A stretch of 64,000 nt of DNA from Hemibagrus wyckioides (Eukaryota; Chordata; Actinopteri; Siluriformes; Bagridae). Below are positions 54,306 to 64,000 of the stretch, one piece after another. A program made the position numbers and the translations under genes. The stretch lies in assembly GCF_019097595.1 (NCBI RefSeq), contig NC_080720.1, positions 14,961,352-15,025,351 on the forward strand, in the 5' to 3' direction. The notes below the pieces were generated by a model. The model saw nothing but the letters and a program-made list of their open reading frames with translations. It did not search any database and was not told where the DNA came from. Position 1 is the stretch's first letter; each line of letters opens with the position of its first letter.

Positions 54306-54949
54306 TTTGCTTACTATTACATTCTATATACAACTACATTCTATCATTCTGTTTGAAACTGTGGGACATCCCTGTTCCATTCCTGTACAAATGCAGGCAT
54401 GTGGACAAATATGCACATATAATAACATTAACAATAATAATTAATAACATTAACAATAATAATTATTTAACAAAGCATTTTGTATTAAGAAGAATATCAT
54501 CATGAATGGGATATCAAAATAATTTTATTTATTAAAAACAGAATAAACCTGATCAGGACACTGTTTATGTGCTTCTTCTTTTCATATGATCTTATTCTCT
54601 TCTCTCATGCACTTCTCCAACTGAGACAATATAAAGTACTCTTCTGGGGGGATGAAAAAAACTTTAGCTGTGAGTCTAAACAACTAAACACAGATTTTTG
54701 AACATTTTATTTATTAGAGCATATTGCTCAGTAATGTGGTGTGGGTGCAGAGGCACAGGACTGAACTGATGTCTGTGATGTAATATATGCTACAGAAATG
54801 GCTACACACTACAAAAAAAAAGTTCAATAAAATAAAATTCTCAGCATTGTTTGACCTGTGTACATGGAGTCAATATTTATTGTTAATTCTGCGCTCATTC
54901 AATATACTCTTAATATTAAAAAAAAAAAAAATGCATAAATTAACTACAC

Positions 54950-55008
54950 CTCAGAACACTGGCAAGAAGGAGGAGTCCATCGTGAATTGCAGGGCACCAC
55001 AGACACAG

Positions 55009-55040
<32 letters not shown>

Positions 55041-55190
55041 TCATAGCTACGGGCAATTTACCTCTGGGAAGGGGGAATCTTACACAAAGTATAACAGGAA
55101 AAACTTGGCACAGACAGTAACCCAAGCTCAGGTTCAAACTGGGGACCATGGAGCTTTGAGGCAGAAAGACATATTATACAGGTTAAGGAC
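54950..55190 (-). repeat. SINE copy, reverse orientation, containing (CA)n
   Basis: Carries gcagggcaccacagacacag, a (CA)n run (55007-55035), then acagtaacccaagctcaggt and 'tcaaactggggaccatggag'. This is the reverse complement of the SINE at 20640-20900. Confidence 0.6.
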
Positions 55191-58100
55191 ATAAAGAGGA
55201 TGAGAAAGAAATGTAATTTGCACTATCATGAAATTTTGTATTTTATGTTTATTTGCGGTATTTTTATGTACAGTATGTTATAAACAAAGCTTTTATTTCT
55301 TGTCAGAATGTCCTTCTTTTGATTGAGTAGTATATTTTCATATTTTATGCACATTTCATTTCCTACTTCTTCAAAATCCTTTTATTTAAATTGGCAAAAC
55401 AAACAAAAGGGTGCAAACGTATGGTATAAGAAAGCATTTTTTGTTAATGGAAAAGGCTAAAATATTTATTCATCTGTTTAGTCACTTGTAGCACAATTAC
55501 ACAGTTGCTGCCTGAGGGCTGTAAGCTAAAGGCTTAATGGGTTTACCCTCCAGGTGCCTTTAATAAAGCACTCATTACAGTCCAATTAGGATGTGATGCT
55601 TGCCAGTCCTTAAATACAAGCATCCTGGTGTTTGGTGGACTGATTACACTATGAAACCCAATTTTTGTCCCTGGTAGTAAATGTTATTTTCTAATTGTTT
55701 ATGCCTCCAAAATATGGAAAATAGCTATTAATAAATGCTTGAAGGCTGCTCGCTGCTTATCTAGAGTTCTGACAAATTGCTTCATGCTGATGTCCAGTGC
55801 ACACAAATCGATGTTCAATGGCGTTATCAGTATTTTTACTGGAGTCTATCAGTCACTCTCACTTGTTGTTTGTCACCACTGCAAACTTGGTCTGCTTTGG
55901 CCAGTCGTAGCTTTGGTAGTGTGCCTTGGTATGTATGACATTGATAGCAAGAAAACTTGGTAAAAACTTATTGGAGACTAAGCAGAAATGTGACCATTCC
56001 TGTTTCTGATGACCTCCTACCCACACTCATCAAAATTCAAGGTGTTCAGAAAGCAATTAAAATTTACCCATTTTTTCTGACTTTTGGTCAGCCAAAAGAC
56101 ACAAATTTGCATGTTTTTAAGAGATTAATAGCCTTTTTTTAAAATATTTTTTATGCAGTATAAACAAATACGCAAAAGCATTAGGAAATAACACTACTCA
56201 GGAACAAATAATTAAATAAGTGTTACAGTTCACTGCCTTGCTGTATCATTCTGCTTGGTCTGTACCACTAACAGCGCTTACTAAAATAAATAAACCTCCT
56301 GGTTTTCAGAAATTTCTGACTGGGAGTGGAGGATAATGGTTGTGTTGTTCATTAGCTCTTTTTACATCACCCTAAAAATGTCGTTCCTTATCCACACATA
56401 CCAATCTCTCAGCTCCTCTGCTGTAAGGCTTTGGGTGAATGCATCTCTCTCTGATATCCATGAGGATGTTCTTTATTTTGCCCCGACTTTCCATGCTTGC
56501 TTGGATTGGTCAGGTGATGAGGTTGTTTTTCTGTATTATGTATTCACACCTCATCAGCTGACCTTTACTAACGATCCCATCCATGTGTCATTTTAAACCA
56601 TTTATTTATATAAATAAATTATTATTTAAAAAATATTAATTAAAAAAGATCTGAAGATGCATCTATGAATATGCATTAATATGCAAAGTAGGAAACGTCT
56701 GTGTGTCCTACTGCTCTCTTACAAAACAGGTACTGGTGCTAGTAAACAGCTCACATTTATCACAGGTGGACATGAATGGGATTTCAGTAACAAAGAGAAC
56801 AAACAGATTTACATATATTTAGGTTTAGCCAATCCTACTGAAATATAACAGTCACAATTTTCTGTTATGACTTAATCTAGAATGAGATCTCTAGCTCAAC
56901 ATGCAGGTTTGATTAAAAGTTTCCATTCTCTGGAGCATGTTATGTGACATCACTAACTTAATTATTGTATGCACATAAACCACAGTCTTTTTCTTACATT
57001 TTTACCCCAACAGCAGTCATGTTCAGCTCTTCAGTCCATCTGTCCAGTAGCACCATTCACACCATCACACTACCTGCTGCTGCCTCATTAAAAGTCCTAT
57101 GGGTGTTATTATACAGCATATTGACCTCATAAACAGTCAGAGATTTAGGAGTACAAGATTGAAAATAGTGCAAATAATTGTAACTGTTGTTAATAAATTC
57201 ACTTCAGGACAATAAACAAGTCAAATTAAATTCCTGACCAAAACAATATAAATTTGCTGCAAAGCTTTAAGAAGAGCTCTCACCCGCCCTCCCAACAGCA
57301 GTGTTTTCTGTCACAAACATAGCTCTATAAATAGGCTACAATGCAAAAGCCTAATAAGTAAACTAAAAAAAAAATTGCATTTTTTCCCCTGATTCAGATG
57401 TGATGTAATGGCTGAACGCGACCCCTGCACCTGCGCTGTGTTTAAGCTCTGTCCATCATCTCCTGGAGCAGAGTGGAACGAGAGAGCAGCACTAAGTCTG
57501 TACTTAGTGTCCTTTAGGCTGACAAGCCTCCTAATCAGCTCTAAACAGCACTGTTCCTACACTAATGACTGTGATTTTGGGAGAGAAAAACAGACACCCT
57601 CAGCCATCCGATAAACAAGTGGAACGTGCAAAGGAGCACAGGGAGAAAAATAATCTCTTACATAATTGTGTCTATGTGATCGTGACTTTGGTGAGGTTTT
57701 ACGGTTTTTTTTGTTTGTTTGTTTGTTTTTTAAATGGCAGCCTAAAAACTCTCACTCATGGGTATCTTAAACAATGTCAAGCATATTTACTGCACACAAG
57801 TGACATACTCGACAAAAATACATGATCAGTACAGAGGATGTGTAAGATGAATTGTTCAGTTTTAAGTGCAAAAATAATAGATCAGTGGTCCTTGGACACT
57901 CTGGGGTCTGTGAAACAGGAAGGGACTCCATGATTTTTTAATTTTACCTAATTTTAAACCTAATTTCTTCTGTATGTGGAAAGTACATGGATATAAAGCT
58001 CTTCTGCACCAATCAATGGACAAAAGTATGGTTAATCAGTAATGAGAAGGTCCATGGCGAGGAGTACCTGTCTGCAAAACACTGACTAATAAAATGAAAG

Positions 58101-58344
58101 TACTTGTGGGCAGGGTAAACAGCCTTTCATTTTAGCGGCAATAAGCAAATGGGATTAATAGCATTTAACCTGCTACTGCTACCTCTGTACTGTATTAGTG
58201 TTGTGTGGTAAATAAGAACTTGCTCTTGATTTTTCTATATAAAGCTACATGCTCACAAATTGTTAAATCAGCTTTGGGGCGCCCTGTAGGGCCTGAACAG
58301 AGCTTTGTCAGCATAGGAATGGGTGGTGTATAAGTATACTGCCA

Positions 58345-59230
58345 GGTCCATTGGTATTTGGACAGTGGATACTTGGAGGGAAATCCTTTGCTGTCAGGGA
58401 CTGCCAGTATTTTGGAAGCCATGGACCTCACCAAATGCTGAGTTTCCTCCTTTCAAATGCTTTGTCCGGTCTTTACTCTAGCCGCCTTCAGTTGCTGCTT
58501 GTTTGTGGTTCTTACTGCCTTCAGTTTAGTCAGTAAGTGTAAAGCATTCTCAGTTGGATTGAGTTCAGGTAGACTGACTCAACCATTTAAGAACATTCCA
58601 CGTCTTTTTCTTGAGTAGCTCTTGAGTTGCTTTTGATATGTTTTGGGTCATTATCCATATTTCACAGTGAAGCTACCAGTTTTGCAGCATTTGGCTGAAT
58701 TTTGCCAAACTCATAACTCATAGCTTTATATATACACTTAAGAATTCATCCTTATATTTCCATCAGCAGTCATATCATCAATAAACTCCAGTGACCCAGT
58801 TCCACTGGCAGCCGTAAGGGCCCATGCCATAACTTGGCCTCCATCATGTTTAACAGATGATGTGGTATGCTTTGGATCATGAGCCCCTTCATTCCTTCTC
58901 CTTACTCTTCTCCTTCCATCATTCATCTTGATTTCATCCGAAGAATCCTGTTTCAGAACTGGGCAGGTTTTTTATTTTATTTTTAATAGAAGTCTAATCT
59001 GGCCATTCTGTTCTTGAGTATTACCAGTTTGCGTATTTACCTCTGTATTTACATCCATGATTGTAGACTTTGACTAGGATACTCTTACCTCCTTGATAAT
59101 GTTCTTGAATTGCCTAGATGTTGTGAAGGGTGTCAAGGAAATAATTTTGCAATAATTTAGTTCCAATTTAGTTTTTTCTTTTGAGGTCTTCCAGGTGTTT
59201 GGGTGTTACTGAGCTGACCAGTGCATTCCG
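58345..59230 (-). pseudogene. Decayed Tc1/mariner-like transposon, transposase on the minus strand
   Basis: The left end is tccattggtatttggacagt. On the minus strand an open piece at 58738-58926 reads HDPKHTTSSVKHDGGQVMAW and then SGTGSLEFIDDMTADGN. It matches the central catalytic region of a widespread fish Tc1-like transposase family (VMVWG...GTGSLVFIDDVTAD). Sequence on both sides also follows the family's order (minus-strand reading: helix-turn-helix region near 59200-59000, DDE region near 58700) but with stops and deletions. It is the best preserved transposase in the window and still inactive. Confidence 0.8.
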
Positions 59231-61084
59231 TGTTTTCACGAATTTTTATTTGGTCACTGCTATAGTTTCTGCTATCTCAAATCTTGCAGTTTGGAGCACT
59301 CAACTGCACTGTGGTGTGTGTGTGTGTGTATTTCCCTCTCTCTCTCTCTGAAGTATGATGAATATTTTGTGTTTACAAGAAAGCATTAATAAGCCCCTGT
59401 AGGTACTTCCTATTGCTATCCTTATATCATATAGAAGCTGCAATCTTGTGCTTGTTCATATCTGCCCCAGGGAGACACACACACACACACACCACAAATA
59501 CAAAAAAAAGTGAGTGTCATTGCACAACTGCAACCTGCTGTCTGTCTGCACTATTTTATTTTATTTGGAGCAACTGACTGTTAGACAGCTATACTGGAGT
59601 ACTTAATATATTGTAATTATCTTCGCCTTAAATATTTCCAGAGCCACATAATAACTGCTGACTGACCTAAATGAAAATGACTTGAATATGACACAGAAAA
59701 AAGGACAAGACAGAGACAGAGAAAGGGGATAAGGCATAAGGTGATGAGGTATAGACTAAAAGCTGCTTGTTGTGTTTGGTCCTCTAGGCAGTGGGGCTTA
59801 ACTGAGCTGGTTGCCAGGGCAACTGTCTCCACCAAGCATCTTCTCTCTTTTCCATGGAGACAGGATAGTTTGATAATTGAAGGAGTAGAGGTGAGTGAGA
59901 GGAAGTGCATGCTTCTCCATGCCCCTGCCCCCCCACCACCACCACATACACACACGAATAACTAAATGTAATGTGTTTGAAGGTCTACATTTACACTGAT
60001 AACCAATGTTCATAAACTTTTAACAGCAGTACCTGCATGTTTAGTAGGAAGCCTGGTTAGGGTGTGCGAGCAGTGGATGATTAGTTCAGTTTCAAAAGCA
60101 CCTGAACACTTATTGCTTGTTTTCAAATGAAATTAATCCCCAATCCCAATCAGAAATGCAGGCCCAGTTCATCAGTGTAAATAAAGCTAGTGCTAATTGG
60201 CCAAAAGTTTGCTAATTATGTGATATCACAACCCAAATATTAATCCACTTATCAAGCTTTATCAAATTTTGTAAATAAATAAATAAAATAAAATAAAAAT
60301 AAATTGTTTACATCTTCAGTCAAAGCTTCAACATAAAGAGTGAATAATCTGTTTTCAGTCAGGTCAAACAAAAGATTCTGATATCTGCCTTTAAATGATG
60401 GAGCAATGATGAGCAGTAGATTGACAGAGTCTGGTCTCAAAGTGGGAATAATGAGACATTGCAACAAGAATGACTGCTGGTACAAGCACAAGAAAATACA
60501 AATATGCATGATGGTTATTCAATATTTAAATAAATCAATTGTGAAATTAAAACAATCCTGAAACAGCTCATATTCATTTACTTGCAGACATGTTCCACCA
60601 AATCTACACAGGATGTGTGATGCATTTTATTTATGCCAAGGAGTGACTGCTAGTCCACTCAATTCATCATTATTCTGTGAGCAGTGGTAGGAGAACTGTA
60701 TCACTAGCTGCTTCTTGTGGTCTGTGATAAGACAATTCCATATGTGATTATCACCATGCAGTCCTTATCGTCACTCCACTATGTTCAAGCCCACTGCTGG
60801 AACGGACTTCACACTCCGAACACAGCAAACCAGATGAAGGATTTGGGTTTGATCCGTGCCCATGAAGCAGCTACTGCAATATTCTCGTTAATATATTTTC
60901 TCAAATCTCTCTGAACAGGCCTACATGCTTCAGCATCTTACTCAGTTCTAACCGCTTGATGTGTACTGAGCAATTTATATATCAGAAAACTCCAGATTGT
61001 AGTGTGTGACAGAACAGCAAACAGTGCTAAGTAATAGGTCTAGACAACAGCAGTGGGGATGTGTGTGACTGAGTGAATATAATC

Positions 61085-61102
61085 GTGTGTGTGTGTGTGT
61101 GA
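61085..61102. repeat. Short (TG)n tract
   Basis: Nine TG units. Confidence 0.8.
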
Positions 61103-61534
61103 GCCTGTTACAGAACACAAGACTTCTGAATGACAGATATCAGACATGTGTGAATTACTGCTGCCTTTTTGCTGTCTTGTTTATGCCAAGGAGTGACTGG
61201 TAGAAGTTCCAGACAGAGCTGTCCAATCTAGCTGAGAGACAGGCTCAAACTGGATGTATGAGTCAAAGAGCTCAAATTGACAGGCCAGTGCTGCTTCGTG
61301 TTTTATTGCTTAACTTTGCCATCACATTTTCACACCTGCTCCCTGTAGTTCCATCTCTCTGCCGTCAACCTTTTTTAGTCTAACAACTATCCTGCTATTC
61401 TCTTCTTTCTCTTTGCAGTCTATTCTTTACTTCTTCAGCTAAGATTTACTGTTTATATGCCTTATATCTTAGCAAATTTATTGGAATATTATTGTTGTCT
61501 CCTATGAGCAATTAATCATTTAAAAACTGGGCAT

Positions 61535-61735
61535 GCTGAAGGACCATCCATCCGTTTTCTGTACCACTTATCCTACACAGAGAGCACAGTCTCATACACA
61601 CTCACACACCCATTCACACATTGGACAATTTAGAGATACCATTTTGCCTACAGAGCATGTCTTTGGACTGGAAACCAGAATACCCAAATTTTCAATTTGG
61701 AGTTACAAACTGGGGAAAAAAACCTGGATGCCTCC
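61535..61735 (-). repeat. Retroposon/SINE 3' fragment, reverse orientation
   Basis: Contains catccatccgttttctgtac then cacttatcctacac, cacccattcacacattggac then aatttagagat, and 'gcatgtctttggactggaaa'. The next repeat copy has the same order of blocks. Confidence 0.55.
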
Positions 61736-61789
61736 CTTTTCATCTTTTTGCAAAAATCTAGCCAGTAAACTGCATGAAGTGAGGTCCAT

Positions 61790-62060
61790 CCATTCTCTAC
61801 ACCGCTTACTGTATCCTACTGGGTTGCAGGGAACCTGGAGCCAGTAGACTAGGGTCACAGGGCAAGGTACACAGGCACAATCACACACACACACTCACGG
61901 ACAACAGACAATTTAGAGATGCCAATCAAGCTACAACGCATGTCTTTGGAATGGGGAGGGATGGGGAGAATATGTAAACTTCACACAGGTGGCAGAGGTG
62001 GAAATCAAGCCCCCAGCCCTGGAGGTGTGAGGAATATGTGCCAACCTCTAAGCTACCATA
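61790..62060 (-). repeat. Second adjacent copy of the same retroposon fragment
   Basis: Carries catccattctctacaccgct then tactgtatcctactgggttg, gacaatttagagatgccaat then caagctacaacgcatgtctt, and 'ctggaggtgtgaggaatatg'. More complete than the copy at 61535, giving a partial direct duplication. Confidence 0.6.
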
Positions 62061-62475
62061 TAGCATTATAATAGGTTTATAATGATTACTTCTAAATCTA
62101 CATTCTGTCCATTTCTGTGTAAACGTCCACTTTTTGAAACTGTTCATGTTCTCTGTGGGAGTCATAACAGACTCTGTAATCTGTCGGACAATCAAAAAGC
62201 CATAAACATCATCATAAAAACCACCAATTGATTTCACTTAACTTATTCCACCATCATTTAAATTTATCCTCTGTAATCACTATTGATTCTCTGTCCTCCA
62301 TTGAGAGTGGGTGTGAATCCATTTCTGACATGCTTTTCTTCACACATTACCTTCCTCCAGCTAGCCATAATCCCAGAGAGGCTGGAGTCATTATGTGCGG
62401 ATGGTTGGAGGAGTGTTGGCTGAATAGGGCAGCTTTATGTCCCGGGCTCCCATCCGGTTTCTCCAGGACAGAAAT

Positions 62476-62477
<2 letters not shown>

Positions 62478-62508
<31 letters not shown>
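62478..62508. repeat. (GA)n tract
   Basis: About 15 GA units, running into AAG repeats. Confidence 0.9.
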
Positions 62509-62511
<3 letters not shown>

Positions 62512-62989
62512 AGAAGAAATTTTTCCATGCACAACTGCAGAAGAAGGCCTGGTCATATGTCAGTTTGACTGGCTTCCCACTGCTCATGTCAATCACTATT
62601 CCTGCAGCAGAATTGAGCTTGCCGTTTCAAAACACCACTTCCAATCGTGCAAGTAAAAAGTATGTGTGTGCATTACGGTTGTCTGAGCTTGGTCCGGAGC
62701 TTGCTAATAAGGTGGGAGATGAAAAGAAAAGAGAGGGCTTTGCAGGCCTCTGCACACATTCAGGAACACAGGTGTAGAAAAGGAAACAGCGTCATCCTAC
62801 TTGCACTTATTCTCCTTTTTATTATTTTCTGTTTCTCCACCTTTCTAAACCATTCTGTTGCTTTCTTTTTCTAAAGCTTTTCCCTCTGGATCACTAAGAA
62901 GAAGTAAGACAGGGGCTGGTGGGTTTCTTTCTTTTCTTTGGTTTCAAAAGTATATTACAAAAGGTGGATCACTAATGACATGCAAGAGG

Positions 62990-63011
62990 GAGAGAGAGAG
63001 AGAGAGAGAGA
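62990..63011. repeat. Short (GA)n tract
   Basis: About eleven GA units. Confidence 0.85.
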
Positions 63012-63716
63012 ATATTTGCCACTTCAGAGGAATTTCTCAGGTATGCTATCATTCAGTGCAGCTTTCACTTAAAAGTTTGGAGTTATGTACAACACCATTT
63101 TGAGGAGTACAAGACTTTAACTCTGAACTTAACACCATCACCAAAGCCTGATTCACTGCACACTGGCTCCCCAGATCATTCACTACTCTCATGCTTCCTT
63201 TCACCCCGAGAGGGTTAAATGATAAATGCATACCCAAGGATACCTTTAACCACCGTCAATGGCAGCAAATCTAACAATGGTCTACTGCTGTAGAAAAGCA
63301 CATCTCTTTACTTTAATATTCTATTATAGTCAGTGAGGAGCCAGGAGGGACATGTGGATATCCTATTCGTCACAGGAACAAAGAAAACTCCTCTTCCTGT
63401 GCACAATGTGCAAGAATTCAATAGGATATGAATCAAAAGCTTCCCTTTTAGAGCTGCACCAAAGGGTCTCAATGGCATTGAAAAGGTCTCAACTGTGGCA
63501 TATCATAAGTGATAGAATATTAAATGTAAATATTCATTTTTTGTAACAAAGACGAGGAGAGTAAAGCCTTTAAAATTGTAATTGTAGTTGAGGTAAAATC
63601 AGGAATCTTTAAGAAATACTTTATGAATTTTCTGGAAGAATTGCATTAGCTCAAATGTTACTTTTTCATGATGTAAAACATTGTTATAGCACTGTTCATA
63701 TTGGACAGGCTTTGAA

Positions 63717-63749
63717 TTTATTTATTTATTTATTTATTTATTTATTTTT
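63717..63749. repeat. (TTTA)n microsatellite
   Basis: About eight TTTA units. Confidence 0.9.
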
Positions 63750-64000
63750 GCATAGTGACACAGCTTGGACAACAGTAATAGCAACAGAACAATAGCTTGT
63801 TCAAATATGTTACTGTTTCTATAGTAAGGCAAGGTCTTACATCATGGACACTCTAGAAAATTCATCAGAAATTAATTTTAAAAAGTCATGATATGGTTTT
63901 ATTCTATGTTTTTTTATGGGTTTTTCTGTTTTCTGTGAGGAGCTGCTTATAGCATTGTCAGCACTTTGGTACATCAAGCAGGTAATAAGACAATTTTTAA

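Larger units (their letters stand above)
43315..64000. other. Repeat-bearing DNA, probably tex264 intron; no exon found
   Basis: The tex264 exon at 43314 must join a phase-0 exon encoding the rest of the GyrI-like domain (FPYTT... and YIK-type residues). I looked for these on the minus strand and did not find them. The open frames here lack splice support or similarity. Repeats are listed separately. Confidence 0.5.

Overview
This window is vertebrate DNA, almost certainly from a bony fish (teleost). The evidence is small exons with GT/AG borders spread over long AT-rich introns, dense simple repeats ((TA)n, (GATA)n, (CA)n, (GA)n), many decayed Tc1/mariner-like transposons and tRNA-derived SINEs of the kind common in teleosts. 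A catfish or other ostariophysan is my guess from the repeat flavour only. Prokaryotic features such as operons and ribosome binding sites do not apply.

Two protein-coding genes can be supported, both on the minus strand and in tandem. The first is grm2, a group II metabotropic glutamate receptor. Its coding exons lie at 18207-18716, 4586-5423 and 1279-2342, giving 804 codons that join in frame. The final part (TM7 and C-tail) lies beyond the left edge. A candidate promoter and non-coding first exon sits in a CpG-rich island at about 29.82-30.63 kb, with a consensus donor at 29679/29678 and a candidate acceptor at 18874/18873. The second gene is the 3' part of tex264, an ER-phagy receptor. 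Its exons are at 43143-43314 and 34484-34788, and the last one carries the FEEL LC3-interacting motif. Its 5' exons were not found, so they are probably right of the window behind an intron of more than 20 kb.

TEX264 and GRM2 are also neighbours in the same orientation in mammals (human 3p21), so order and orientation support both calls and favour grm2 over grm3. Nothing indicates that the two proteins work together: one is a plasma-membrane glutamate receptor, the other an ER membrane autophagy receptor.

Layout: 1-18.9 kb is grm2 coding exons and introns; 18.9-29.7 kb is probable 5' intron; 29.8-30.6 kb is the CpG island; 30.6-34.5 kb is the intergenic space with the tex264 3' end; 34.5-43.3 kb is the last two tex264 exons; 43.3-64 kb is repeat-bearing DNA, probably tex264 intron. 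I found no RNA genes, no CRISPR array and no clearly novel multi-gene system. The most unusual items are two palindromic structures (3704-3786 and 15201-15575), an odd glutamine in the TM6 core of the receptor, a possible uORF, and the recognisable remains of several Tc1-like transposases.
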